From assembly GCA_003550325.1 (NCBI GenBank), contig QKWP01001204.1:70960-134959 (forward strand): DNA of 64,000 nt. The letters are read 5' to 3'. Origin of the DNA: Gigaspora rosea (lineage: Eukaryota; Glomeromycota; Glomeromycetes; Diversisporales; Gigasporaceae). The notes beneath the pieces were generated by a model that saw only the letters and a program-made list of their open reading frames with translations, had not been told where the DNA came from and ran no database searches. Positions 24,789 to 37,283 of this stretch are shown in pieces. How positions within the stretch are numbered: the stretch's first letter is position 1; each line of letters opens with the position of its first letter. Both the position numbers and the translations under genes were made by a program.

Positions 24789-25137
24789 TTTGTAACTGTG
24801 GTTACTGTAACCTATCCCAACAAGCCAATCAAATTCTAAGATCAGGTGTAACGTTACATATTTGAAAAAGTCAAACAAACATTCGCTTTGCCAAAATTGA
24901 ATCTAAATCAAAATTTTACATTTGAAACTACCTTTCAGTTTCTAGCAAAAAAAATTCCTTGCTAAACTTTAATGTAACTAAAGCCTTCTCTAATCCAAAA
25001 GCCTTACACCAAGCCTCACTCTAATCCTAACCTTAATTGCACGGTTTTATTTTTATAGAAAATTTGGTTTGATAATCACATTACACCTGATCTTAGTATT
25101 ACAGTTATAAAATTTATTCTGTAACCTATGGTTACAA
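24789..25137. mobile_element. Mutator-like miniature element (shared-core family)
   Basis: The ends TTTGTAACTGTGGTTACTGT and TTTGTAACCATAGGTTAC (read inward from the right) are inverted relatives. A 9-bp duplication ATCAATTAA flanks the unit at 24780-24788 and 25138-25146. GATCAGGTGTAACG and its complement lie subterminally. The central AAAAAAAATTCCTTGC and CTAATCCTAACC words match the core of the 4142-4529 element. Confidence 0.75.
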
Positions 25138-25146
25138 ATCAATTAA

Positions 25147-26617
25147 ATCTAAAATTTATTATATTTTTAAAAATTTGTTAGGTTTTTATATATATATAGT
25201 CAAATTTTATTTTATTAGTAACTTTAAATAGGAAATAAAATTATCAAATTTTTCTATATTAAAAAATAAACTCTATAATTTTATTCTACTTGTTTGTTTA
25301 TATATTTTTGTGAAAAATTTTTTCTTTTTTAAAAATTTTAAATAATTGGTAGTTTTTAGTTGCTGATTTAAGATATTCTGCACAGTAGTACCCCTTATAC
25401 AATTAGTAAAAAAAATATTGCTCTAGAATCTATTATTTTATCCTTGTATTCAAAATACTCAACTTTTAAAAAAACAAATATGGTACTACTACCCCCTTTT
25501 TAGACCAACTTACCTATGTTAACAGTTTTTAGCTACTTGATTAAAAAACATTTTATCTAAATTTAACAATATTACAAAAAGAAAAATTCATTTATAGTTT
25601 ACTTTTCTAGAAAACCTAGTCATTAGTAATTTATAAAATATACTCTCCAGATTTTTTGCTTCCGATCAAACTGTACAATTTTTTTCATTTATTTTTTTAT
25701 AAACTTAAAGAATTAACAAAAACATGTGCTATTATGGTACATTTGTGGAATTAATGGAATGGTGGGAAGATGTGTTTGACATTATATTGCTATAGAACTG
25801 GGTGAAAAAAATTTGAAGGATTTTGAGACAAAATATTAATTACGTCATAATAACTCTAACTCATATTGATACGTAGTCAAATTAAATTGACCACTATCGA
25901 TAGTTAAATTTTTCAATGAGCCATAATGAATGTGTGCATTCATTAAAGTATAAAAAAATTCGTATATACTAATTTAAAAATTTTTAATGAATATACTAAG
26001 ATTTTTTACAGGTAGCCATATAATCAATCAAAGAATTAATTGGTCTGGCCATTAAAATTTAGTAAAAAAAATCTACTTATTAAATTTTTATAAAAAATAT
26101 TCAAATTTTAAATCTTTAGTTTAAATATTTTATAAAACCTTTTATAAAATTTAATATAATAAAAAAAAATAATAAGAAAAAAACTCTTTCCGACGATCAT
26201 CTATACCAAAAACATTACAGAAGAGTAACTACATTTAAAGCAAAAATCACACTAGAAAACAAAGTCAGGTCAACTAAGTAAAGAAGTGTGTTACTAAAAA
26301 TAAGCAGTAGTTTAGTATTAGCTCTAGACTCAAAGACATAAACTCGTGGAGCTTTGTACAGTTCTTTATTTTTGGAAAAAATTTTTAAAAACTTTTTTTG
26401 GGAAATTAGCTTACCCCTGTCTGCAGATCGTTGGGGAATGATCAGGTAACGCATAAACAAACAAGCAAACAAACAAATATTAGACAATTGAGTAAACAAA
26501 CAAAACACGTGTATAAATCTGTTAAACAAATCACGTGTACAAAACAGAATTGAAACAATAGCAAGAATTTTCTAGAATTTTCCAGCACAAACTATATATA
26601 CATCTTTATCCCAAAAA
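25147..26617. other. Non-coding; possible LINE 5' region at the right edge
   Basis: No host gene recognised. The last few hundred bases may be the 5' untranslated part of the LINE, but I cannot fix a boundary. Confidence 0.35.
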
Positions 26618-28195
26618 ATGTGGTTGGAAATTAAATACCAAAACTTATTCCTTAAGGAACAAAAATCACAGGAACTCATCCTTAACGAGTTTGAAAGTAG
26701 ATTACTTAAGAAAGTCAAGCATATAGTGAAATTCTTAGGACTAGAAAGGACAGGGGTTGTCTATATAATTAGGCAATTGCTAGAAATGTATAGATGGATA
26801 GAACAGAAAAAAGCAAGAGGAATGCTAGTATCGGAAAAAGAGAATCAATTTGTAGAAATGGAAATTGAAGACAATAAAAGGAAAAAGAAGATTCCTTTCA
26901 GCCTAAAAAATCCATACAGGAGATCACCCGAAGTAAAACAGAAGGAAACAGCATTGTCAAGAAAGGAGATAATGTTAGGCTTAGAATGTGGCACCATGGA
27001 CTACGGAACTGAAGAATTGGAAGAAACTTTGAAAAGAAAAGCTCCACTAAAGAAAAGACAGAGAGAAGAAGTGTTAGAAAAAAAGTAACAATTAATGGAG
27101 TAACAAGACTGATAGAGAAAAATATACAAGAGGATATTTTAATGAAAGAGGAGTTTGAATCAAATAAGCTAATAAACAAAATGCATATTGACTGCGCAAT
27201 CCAAAACTCCAAAGAAGCTGACAGGCTAGACAATGATGTGGAATCTAATGAAGATGGTACAAAACTACCACAAACAAAGATAGTTAAACTCTTTCTAATG
27301 ACAATGGTAGCTTGAATCAAAATCCACATGTACAAAAAACTCTAATCACAAGTACAAAAGTAAAGCCTACGATCGAACTAACCTTATGGGACTTGCAAGA
27401 AATACAAGGGCTGGACTGATAAGAAGATGTCAAAGCCCTTTTGGCCTGGCACGGGTAAAGGAATATATGTCTTTTGGAAAAATTGAAGCAGCCTATATTG
27501 AATTAGTTCTATGCAACGAGACTAAAAAGGATCTATTAGAAAAAATGTAGGCAGTACATTTTGACCAAGGAAAGGTTGTTCGTTTGATACACAGAAAGTT
27601 TGATACAGACACATTAACAAGCAGAAGTGCTTATAGAGCAATTGTTAAAAACATACCAAAAGTGGCAGTGGAATCTGCTTTATTAAGACAAATGAAGAGA
27701 TTTAATGCAAAAGTAGTATACATATCTGCAAATAGCAATGGAAATCAAAGAGGTCTGGCAACGGTTTATTTTGAAACAGCTGAAGATCTGGAAAATATAT
27801 TGAAGGTAACAGCATACTATTATAGCACAAAATTGTTTTGGGAAACCAACAAAGGAGCACCTGACAATAGAAGAAAACAAAAACATAAATACATGCTCAA
27901 AAATAAACAGGAGGATTGTTCTAAGGATTCTTCTATACCAAGAAATGAAGATATTCTGAAGAGAATGTTATTAACAGATATTAGCAATAGTATTAATGAT
28001 AGGAACGGTGATAGAAACAATGGGAAGCAGATGAGGTTTCAACAGAAATACAGCCAAAATAATCTGATAAGATCCCAGAAACATGAAGAGGAACATCCTA
28101 ATATAGGAATGTTAGAGGAAATTTTAAAAAGATTAGCTAGAATAGAAAAAAGATATGAAAGCATAGAGCAGGTATGGCCTGCTCTTCACTCCTAA
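26618..28195 (+). pseudogene. LINE ORF1, nucleic-acid-binding protein (broken)
   Basis: The ATG at 26618 opens a lysine/glutamate-rich N-terminal part (to 27088). A one-base frame change near 27080 moves the reading into the next frame until a stop about 27313. Further in-frame stops occur near 27419 and 27548. The segment from about 27450 to 27840 contains two consecutive RRM-like stretches (KIEAAYIELVLCN, and AIVKNIPKVAVESALLRQM with RGLATVYFETAEDLE). This suggests a tandem RRM ORF1 as known in several LINE clades. The C-terminal part is charged and probably coiled coil, ending at 28195. Its family role is to coat LINE RNA. Confidence 0.65.
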
Positions 28196-28322
28196 AACGG
28201 CACCCAGGCGTCACAAAAAGAAAAGAGAAGATCCTGTACTCTCCTAAAAATAAAATACCAGTAGCACAAGTTAATATAGCATCTTCTCAAAAAACAAGGG
28301 TTTCGAAAAAGATAGGTTTCTT

Positions 28323-31300
28323 AAAAGCGAATACGAAGCTTTCAAAAAACAAAATAAATTTAGGCCAATACACCTAAAAGCAGAAGAAGAAGGTTCTGTA
28401 GTAGGTAGGCTGGAGTCCAACAGGGTACAGACTGTCAGTATTCTGAAGCGTTTTAAAGATGGTGAAGAAATTATATTTAAAATAGCAAGTTATAATATTA
28501 ATGGAATCAAAAATACAAATGGACACAAGTTAGAAATGCTTGGAAATTGGATAGAAACAAGGGACTATGCGGTTATAGGACTTGTTAAGTCAAATGTTTC
28601 AGCTAAAGAAGGATATTTTCTAACAAAGAAATTGGTAAACTACAATGAATTTTGGTCAAGTAGTGATGCAAACAAGAAAAAGGGTTCAGAAGTTGGTTTC
28701 CTCGTAAGGAAGAATTGGAAAAAACATTTAGGTCAAGTGGTTAGACATAGTGAATTTATGATCAAAGCAGCTTTTTATTTTAGACAACTAGAAATAGTCG
28801 TTATTACGGTTTATCTACCTCTGAACGATAAAGATAAAATCAAACGGGTTCAACAGGAGATTGTCAAGAGGTATATAAGGAGAACTGGCAAAACACAGTT
28901 TATTATAATAGGTGATTTCAACTACATTCTGGATCCTGCACTAGACAAATGGGGTCAGCAGAAAATCCGTGCAAAAAAAAAATTACTTCTGCATAGCTGG
29001 TTGTTAGGTCAAGGTTTTAAGGATGCTTTTCGCCGATTGAACCTGATATCAAGAGCATATACTTGGTCCAATTGTAGGTCTAAAACCAGAATCGATCAGA
29101 TCTGGCTTTCAGAAGGTCTAACAGACACGTTATCGAGAGCAGAAATTCATAGCATAGACTATATTTCCTCTAGTGACCACGCACTGATTAACGCAGAAAT
29201 GCAAGTTGAAGAGTTACTTGGTAAAATTAGCATTGCAGAAGTGCGTAAAAAGAAGATCACTAGAACAGTATATAAGTACGACAAGGCCACACAAGAGAAC
29301 TGGCAGGAATATAAAGAAGACCTCTACCAGAATTTGTGCAATAAGCCAAGTATTGAACGACTAATCAACAAAACTGCCCAGGAAAATTCTAAGGCTTGCA
29401 CATTGGATGAAGCATGGGATGCAATAGAAAACAGCATCATCTATGCAGCAAATAAGAACATTCCAAAGAAGAAAATTTATAATTATCCTCAGAATAGAAA
29501 GAAAAATGCAAGGGCACAAGAAAATATATGCTCGAATATTGTGAAGATTAGCAAAATTCTGAGGAAGGCGAGAAAACTTCTAAATAAAGGAAGAGACTAT
29601 GATGTTAAAGACCTTAACGAAGTGAATCATACTTTGCATGTAATAAACGAGAAGTATGAAACAAACATACCTTTGGCCCAGCAAGCGATTTCAGATAATT
29701 GGTTAACAGATACCAAGGGCTGGTGAAAACTATTAAAGAGTAGATAGTTGAAAGAAAGAGAAGGCTTAGCACATGAATCAATCAGATTAAATACCGACAA
29801 AAGATGCGAAAGGATCCTTAGAGAGCAAGGGAAAATGCTGTTAAGCCTTCTTGACAAACCCTTTAGTTGAATCTCAATAGATAGACTTATAGTCAAGAGA
29901 GAAGGCTCTAAGACATTAGTAAACAATGCGAGTGAAGTATTGGAGGAAGCAAACAAACATTTCCTAAATCAGTTCAAAAGGAGAGAAATTAGAAAAGATA
30001 AAATAACCAAGGAATGGGCTGAGATTTATAGACTGATTAAATCAATTAAGGATAATTGGTACTCAAGTATGGATCTAGACATATTCGAAGAAGAGTGGGA
30101 GAATACTCTGAAAGAAGTTAAAATGAATTCAGCTCCTAGGGTCTCAAAAATTAGTTATACGTTAATTAAGAATGCAGATAACAGGGTCCAGAACATTTTT
30201 AGAATTTTTGCAAATAGGTGTATAATGGAGGCCAAAATTCCAGCCAAATGGAAACTGGCCCAATTGTACCCCATTCTGAAAAATGAGGATTGGGCACTGT
30301 CTTAACAATATTAGGCCAATAGCACTATTAGAATTTTTCAAAAAGTGCGTTACTAAAGTGGTCACAAAGAGTCATTTAACAATTTTGATCGAAAGGTCTA
30401 TTCTGAAAGGAGCAAATTTTGCAATGCTCCCAGGATCATTGATTGAGTACACAATACAGCTTATGAATGCAATTTTAGAAGAGGCCAAGGAGAAGTTGAA
30501 AGAGATTTGGGTCCTGTTCCAGGACATACGAAAAGCATTTGATTCAGTGTTATGAAATGTTAGAGCTAGCCCTCCAAAGAATCAAGGTTCCAGAAAGGAC
30601 AATTCAGTTCATTATAAACTTGTTTGAAAGTAGAAAGTTTAGAGTTATAACAAGTGTGGGTCTTTCTGAAGTGATTACAGTTGAAGATAGAATAGATCAA
30701 GGCGAGATAATTTCTCCTCTTGTATGGCGCATCTTTTATGATCCTCTTTTGGTGAGAGTTCAAAAATAAAAAAATTTAGGATATACAGTAGAGGTTCAGG
30801 AGCCGACAGATTTGGCCAGGAATTCATACCACAAACATACATATAGGCAAACAGTGATTGCTTTTGCAGATGACACCTCTTGGATCGCTAAAACAAAGAA
30901 AAAATGAGCCAAACTCTACGTATTGCAGAAGAATTTTATCAAATTAATAACATTGAGATTAATGGAAGTAAATCCAAGTTACTAGTATGGAACTCGAATT
31001 TAAGTAAAGAGGAGAAGTGCATTCAGGTCAATAAGGATATGGTTAGACCCGAAGATAATCAATTGCTTATAAGAATGTTAGGGTATAGTTAGGACACAAT
31101 CTAAAAGAAATGCTAGTTATGAATAGAGCAAAAGGAATAGTATAGCAGGCTACATTGGCACTCCAGAAAAAGTATATCACGTCTAGCTAATGTGCTTATA
31201 TTAACAAAATGTTTCTTTTACCAAAGCTGACATACATGCTCCAGATCTCAAGATTATCACCAGAGAACCTGAAGAAAATACAACAGCCTTTTTCGAAACT

Positions 31301-33777
31301 TGTTAAACACAAAATTGGAGTTAAAAGGTCCGTAGGTAACTTTGTTATTACATACAAGGACCTCAGTAGCTGTCGATGCCTCGATCATGAACTGGCAGCT
31401 AGGCAAATTGTAGCTTTATATAAGCAAGTGAATCAGGAGGACCCTCGATCTGGTCTCACAAGAATTAGAATTAAACAGGGTTACCTCAACGCCAGTCTAA
31501 CAAAAGAAATAGAAGATAATGCTACTATGCAGGATCTGTATAGATCGTGAAAAAGTAATTTGTTATGCCTAGTTCTGCTTAAAGCAAAGGAGCTAGGGCT
31601 GAATTTTTATTTCAATAATGAGAAGTGGAACCTTGCAGGGTCGGGCATCACAATTAGAGCTCTGTTAAAAAAGGCAGATACATTAGGCCTAACTAAAAAG
31701 CTCAAAAAACACATCTTTTATCTTAATCAACTCATCACCAAGAACGGGAAAAGCCTAATATCATAGCATCAACTTATGTTGGCACGGGGTTCTAGTAGAA
31801 AAGAAAGGAAAGCGAATGGTTTGCTGTAGTTAAGGGGGAGGTTATCCAAAATCACAGGGCAAGAGCATTAAAAGGAGAGTTCACGGCTCACTCTCAGGAA
31901 ATTCCAAGGCTTGCCATGAACCGGAGCTTAATTTCTAGTGATGATAGACACAAAGAGTGGATATGGCTTCAGGATAAGGAGAACCTAGATGAAGTGCACA
32001 GAGTTATCAAAAAGGGAGAGAAAAGAGTGCTCGCAGAGCATAAAGGTCATTTTATAAATTTAGAAAACAGAAAGGTGTCGTTTTTGGAATGTAACTGCCA
32101 AGATGAACAAGGTAACAAGAAGCTCAAGTGTACGAAGTGGGTACATAAGGAAGACATCATTACCCAGCTTCTGAGACTGACACTTAAATCAAGTAAAAGG
32201 ACAGTCCCTATTTTCGAAGACATTATAGAGAAAAGGGGTGAAGTTAAAAAGGAACTTGCCTCGAGAGCTAGTAAAGAGTTGGTGTGGTTAAAACCAGTAG
32301 ACAAAGAGAACTAAAAATATTGAATAAGCAGAGATTTGAACCGGGTTTAAGGGATTTATTAGACGAACAGATTAGATTCAATCTAGGTCAAGAGAAAGGT
32401 GAATTTATATTTTATACAGACAGTTCTTTATTTAAAAAGGAGGGTATCTCAGTTATGGGTGCAGGTTGGGTACAGACAGATAGTGAAGGGTCAAGAAGTT
32501 TTTTGGAGGGTTTTGCCAAATTGGAAAACTGGCCTTCATTCTCGAAGCCAGAGTTAGTAGCTATTTGGCTAGTTCTGCTAACGGTTCCTATTAATAGTAT
32601 AGTCTTAATTCATACAGATTGTGCTGTCGCAATTGAATGTATAAGAGGTGGGAAAAGATACCTAGATGCGATCTCGAGATAGTATAAAGTTAAGAACTAT
32701 GATGTGCAAATGAAGATTTAGGACCTATTACGAATGAAGCAAATTAAATTAGAGCTTATTAAAGTCAAAAGCCATGACAACAATCTCTGGAATGACAGAG
32801 CGGACTTTCGCGTGAAGAAGGGAGCTAGACAGGGAATGATGGTAGATATTATACAAGAAATGAATGACTGGTTAACACACAGCCTTAGTTGGAAAAACTA
32901 CATAGTGGAAATGAGAATAAAATCAAAAGAATACAAAATACCCAAATCAGTGCGGAATGGAAGGCCTCGGGTACTTACAAAAGTCTAGAGCAAGAAGAAG
33001 ATAGTAAGGAGCTATTTCATTGGCAATTATTTTGGTCACACCTGAAAGAAATTCAGGAGTAAAATGTAACTCAATATCAAAGGGTAAATGTTTAGTATTT
33101 TGGTTGAAAGTTTTGTGTGATGAGCTGCCATTATTACAGGAGTTAGGTAGACGAAGACCAGAAATTTACAAGGATACCAGCTGCAAGCTGTGCAGTGAAA
33201 ACGTGCCGGAAACCTTTGAACACCTTGCAGTTTGCAAGAGCCTGAGGGTGACATGGCTAAATATTGAGACAGTGGCCTCAGAGGTTGCTTGGAAGGAACT
33301 TTTGATGGATGAAAGAAGTCTGGTGCCTCTAAGAGACTTTAGAGAAATCCTTTTTGGTATGAAGCTTAGCAATAGGGAAAAAGCTCTGCTTAGAGTATAT
33401 CGAGCCAAGGGGTTGCTACCAGAAAGATTTTTAAAGATTTGGAGACCAGAGGAATCAGGCGAAGGAATCTTAGGATCGGTATTAAGTTTTTTCTTTTCTC
33501 AATACAGAACGGCTTTTATGATTCTATCTGGAGAAAAAGGTGTACAAGGGTCGCGGAATGGGAAAAAAGATCAGGAATCACAAGAAGCATGAAAAGGTCA
33601 TCCCCTTTGGGTAAAGACAAAAGGAAGAATGCTGCGGCGCTAAGTGTTCCAAAGCGAAATGTTGCTAATGAAGAAAATACCAAAGCATCAAGGAAAAGAG
33701 AAGTTGACTCGCTTTGGACAAAGCCAATAGAGGAGTATATTAAAAGTGGTTTCAAGCCACTATGGTTTGGTTCTTGA
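28323..33777 (+). pseudogene. LINE ORF2: endonuclease-RT-RNase H-zinc finger (broken)
   Basis: The endonuclease is at about 28470-29210, with ASYNINGI, GDFN near 28910 and SSSDHALI near 29170. The usual metal-binding glutamate of the GLVETN motif reads lysine (GLVKSNV, near 28580). The reverse transcriptase spans about 29940-31100: RPIALL near 30312, LFQDIRKAFDS near 30520, IDQGEIISPL near 30695 and the catalytic FADD at 30863-30874. RNase H is at about 32400-32830 (FYTDSS, KPELVAIW, IHTDCAVA, VKSHDNNLWNDRAD). A CxxC...HxxxC finger follows at about 33181-33234. Stops and frameshifts occur throughout, for example TGA at 29724, TGA at 29866 and a frame change near 33520. By family knowledge this protein nicks the target and reverse-transcribes the LINE RNA; this copy cannot. 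Confidence 0.85.
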
Positions 33778-33966
33778 CAAAGCTGACACAGAAACCTGGC
33801 TTACCTGTAAGCCAGTGCGACAGGTCGCATCTAGATATTCACGAAGCAACCAGATGATGCCGGGCTTTTTATTTGTAGTATAGTAAATTTGTAATATTGT
33901 ATTTAAGTATTATAATAGTATTATATAAAATAAAGCACTGACGAGACTGTCAAAGCCAAAAAAAAA

Positions 33967-34459
33967 TACCATATTTTCATTACGTGCTACACTTAGCATA
34001 GTAAATAGACAGAATATCTTCAACCAACGTTAACTCGAAATCTATATTGATGACCTTGAGATCCTAAAACCGCTTAACAGTTAAGTATAATTAATTGCTG
34101 ATTCACATAAGAAGGATAGTATTTTATAGGCACAAATTATTATTAAATTTATTATAATTATGAAATCTTTTTTTCCTACATAGCTAGCTTATTTTTTTTA
34201 TTATGTTAATATACTAGATCTTCTAATTGAAAAATATAGAAAATACTAAATTAAAAAAATTTAAAATTGGTTTAGTAGATAAAAAGATATTGATATTTTA
34301 TTTTTTGTAACTATATAGAATTTTTATTTGAGGAAAAAAAAGATTTCATTCATATATAAAAAACATAGTAAATTATACTTTCGTAATTTATAAAATCCTA
34401 TCATTCATATTTGGATTGTGAATTAAATATTTAACCCAAATGTTATTATATTTTATATA
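33967..34459. other. Non-coding gap between LINE and Helitron
   Basis: A/T-rich DNA. I see nothing recognisable. Confidence 0.4.
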
Positions 34460-34489
34460 CTAGTGCGATGGTAGCGCATTCGCGCCACC
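34460..34489 (-). other. Helitron 3' terminal hairpin and CTAG end
   Basis: On the minus strand GGTGGCGC (34489-34482) can pair with GCGCTACC (34477-34470) across a 4-nt loop with one mismatch. It is followed by ATCGCA and CTAG (34463-34460). Confidence 0.75.
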
Positions 34490-35119
34490 TATCTTATTTA
34501 GTATTTTTAATATTATGATTTTATCATGAGTTATTGTTGAAATTTTTTGTTTTTTATTGTTTTTTTTATAGTGTATTGTATATTTTAGATAGTTTAAAAA
34601 TTTTTTATTTGTTAAAATATTTAATTAATTATTTATTAATAAAAAAGAATTTTTATAAAATAAAAAGATATTATATGTGAACTTTATTATTTAGTTATAA
34701 ATTATTATGTTTTTTATGTTTGTAGGTCATTGATATGGTTGTGTTTACTATGTGGTAGAGGATTTTGAATAATATATATAAGGTTATATTTGAACATCAT
34801 AGTAAAAATTTTTTGGTTAGCAATTTTAGTTTGGTATATATTAGCTATATTTTACACATTAGATTGAACTTTTATGTATATTTAACTTTTTTTGAAATAT
34901 AATGTTTCCTAAGAATAAAAAAACAGAATATTTTTGATAAAAAACAAACTTTTTTCTAAAAAAAACATAATGTTTTTTTAAAAAAAACAGAATAGATTCT
35001 TCTCTAAAAAAAAAAAGACAGAACGTTCTCTAATAAAAAAAAAAAAAAAAAAATGAAAAAAATTTTTAAAAAATTTCCTATGCTCATTTAATCCGTTATA
35101 TGTCCTAAATCANAAAAAA

Positions 35120-35270
35120 AGCCATTTTGAGCAATTTTATCGCAATTTTTACTTTATTGCAATTTTTGCTTTTTCGCAATTTTTGTTTTTCGCAATTTTT
35201 GTTTTTTGCAATTTTTGCTTTTTTGTAATTTTTGCATTTTCGCGATTTTGCATTATCATGTATATTTTAT
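35120..35270. repeat. Minisatellite of TTTTTCGCAATTTTTG units
   Basis: Around seven units of 15-18 bp (CGCAATTTTTGCTTTTT-like) lie in tandem, near the 3' end of the Helitron. A single undetermined base is at 35113, which may reflect assembly trouble in the preceding A-run. Confidence 0.75.
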
Positions 35271-35697
35271 ATATTTAATATAGTTTTATATTAATATTTG
35301 ATGTTTAATTAATAAACAATAAATATTTATAATAACGTTAAATCAAGTATATTTTATTTAATTTATTTATGTTGGAATTGAATGTGTGCATTTGTTATTC
35401 TTAATGTCTATATATGTTAATTGATTATGACGTTTTGCATTATTATGTTTATTATGTAATATTAATAGTTTTGATCATTAATTTGAAAAATATTACGTTC
35501 TATGACGATTATTTTTGGAAATCGCGTAATAATTATAAATTTTTACTGTGGTAGTTTTTTATATATGTATTTATTTATGTATGTTTTAGATGTTTTGTTT
35601 TATTATTATTATAAATAAATTTTGTATAAAAATGGCATATTTTGTTGATTATTTTGATTTATTTTTATTGTTGTTTTTAAGTAATTCGATTTACATT

Positions 35698-36845
35698 ATG
35701 CCATATTACGCAAATACTATCGTTAGGATTAAATATGTTTGTACGTATGAGAATAAGAACGATAGAGATTCAATGATTGTGTGTGCAATTGGTGCATATC
35801 CAGTAGATCGTGAGGATAGTGAGGTTGAAATTGTTTCATTCGTTTCTACTAATCCTGCTAAGAGAGATCCCGAGACTAAAGCAGTTTTTGAAAGAGACGG
35901 TTTTTATTCAATTGGTAGAAAAATTGTTCCTGTATATTATGGAGATGTTAAGAGACCAAAGGTTATATTTGTTTATTTATTATATATAATTGATAATTAA
36001 TTAATTTATTTATTTATTTAATTTTATTTTTAATAATTAATTAAAAATATACTCATCTTTTGTTTTTATAGATGACGATTTCTGTTTCTACTGGAGTAGT
36101 GATTTCAAATAGTGCTATTAATGCGAATAAATGTCCTATGAAAGTGTCTTTAGTGGGGATTCCTCAGGAATTGCCACGGGTAATAGATAATGAGAGTGCT
36201 ATTTTCGATGTTTCTGTTTGCGATTATGTTGGTAAAGAGATTAAGTTTGTTGTTAAAATCGTATTTCAATATGCAATCTCTCGTTTTGCACATCTCAAAA
36301 ATACAATTCGTCCACATGATTCACTTGTTTTCGTCATAGGACAATTGGAAGTAATTGTTAATGAGTTCTATATTTATGCGAAAGATATTAATTTTGTTAA
36401 TACACAATTTTTATCGACGCAAAAAAGTTCGACTAATAGTAGTTTAACTCATTCGTTTGAAGCAGCAAGTGTAGTTCGCTCAAAACTTATTGCTACTCAT
36501 CATAATGTTAAAAGTTCGAAAGAAGATTCTGATGTTAAAGCATCATCATCTAGAAGTTCGAATGATTTCGAAATTGATAATCAACTTAGTTCGTCATTGG
36601 ATAATAATTTTTCTAAAAAGCGTGTGAAAATCGAAGATGTTGATAAGGTTAATGATGTTTCTGTTGATAATGAAAAAATCAATTTTAATTTGAATGAAGG
36701 TAATAAGGATGATGATAAGATTGTAAAGAAAGATAAATGGTCAAAGAGTTCGCGTGGTCGTAAAGGTGGAAAAGGTGGTGTAAATCATTTTTTGCGTAGT
36801 TCTTCAAAGGTACACAATGTTAATAGGAATATCGAAGAAGAATGA
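35698..36845 (+). CDS. OB-fold-like (RPA-like) Helitron accessory protein
   Basis: The proposed exons are 35698-35961 and 36072-36845. The intron begins GTTATA and ends TTTATAG, and both junctions are phase 0. This gives 345 aa. I chose the ATG at 35698 because the upstream open frame translates into hydrophobic A/T filler. The first exon (MPYYANTIVRIKYVC ... SIGRKIVPVYYGD) and the centre (CPMKVSLVGIPQELP ... SLVFVIGQLEVIVNEFYIYA) look like two beta-rich single-strand-binding folds. A serine/aspartate-rich tail follows with a KKRVK nuclear-localisation-like word and an RGRKGGKGG stretch. Plant and animal Helitrons are known to carry RPA-like genes. Here the gene is convergent with Rep/helicase. 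It is uninterrupted while Rep/helicase is broken. The OB-fold assignment is by pattern only. Confidence 0.6.
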
Positions 36846-37283
36846 ATTTTTTTTCATTTTATATGATCTTTTTTATTAGTGATGAATTTGTTTTATTATC
36901 TAAAAAAAAATATTCTATATTTAGTTTGCTTAGTTTTTAAATATGTTAATTTGTTTTTTTGTTTGTAAAATATATTTTCGATTTTTATTCGATTATATAA
37001 ATAAAAATGCTCAATTATTTATATTTTTATTATTTTGTATTGAGTAATTTGTATAAGTTTAATTATTGGTTAAAGCTTTTTTTTTTAATATTTATAGTTT
37101 GATGTGTTAACTTAAATATATTTTTTCGATAGATTTGTTTATATTTTTGTATAGTATTTATTTATTCTTATGTGTTTTATTGTGTTATTTGTCGTTATAT
37201 TTTAAATTCATTGTTTTTTTTATTATTAATTATGTCAATTAATTATCATTCATGTAATGTTATCATTATTATTAAATATTAAT

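Larger units (their letters stand above)
26618..33966 (+). mobile_element. Degraded LINE (non-LTR retrotransposon)
   Basis: The order is ORF1 with RRM-like segments, apurinic-type endonuclease, reverse transcriptase, RNase H and a C-terminal cysteine/histidine finger. A 3' tail holds an AATAAAG signal and a short A-run at 33958-33966. The combination of endonuclease plus RNase H fits the I/Tad-like part of the LINE tree. I could not find a convincing target-site duplication, and the 5' end is uncertain. Roughly a dozen stops and frameshifts interrupt it, so it is an old immobile copy. Confidence 0.85.

Noticed and set aside
26215-26529. Minus-strand frame of 104 residues upstream of the LINE
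   Set aside because: Low-complexity hydrophobic translation with no recognisable family; possibly within the LINE 5' region.
26898-33755. Several minus-strand frames across the LINE
   Set aside because: Shadows of the plus-strand LINE coding sequence.
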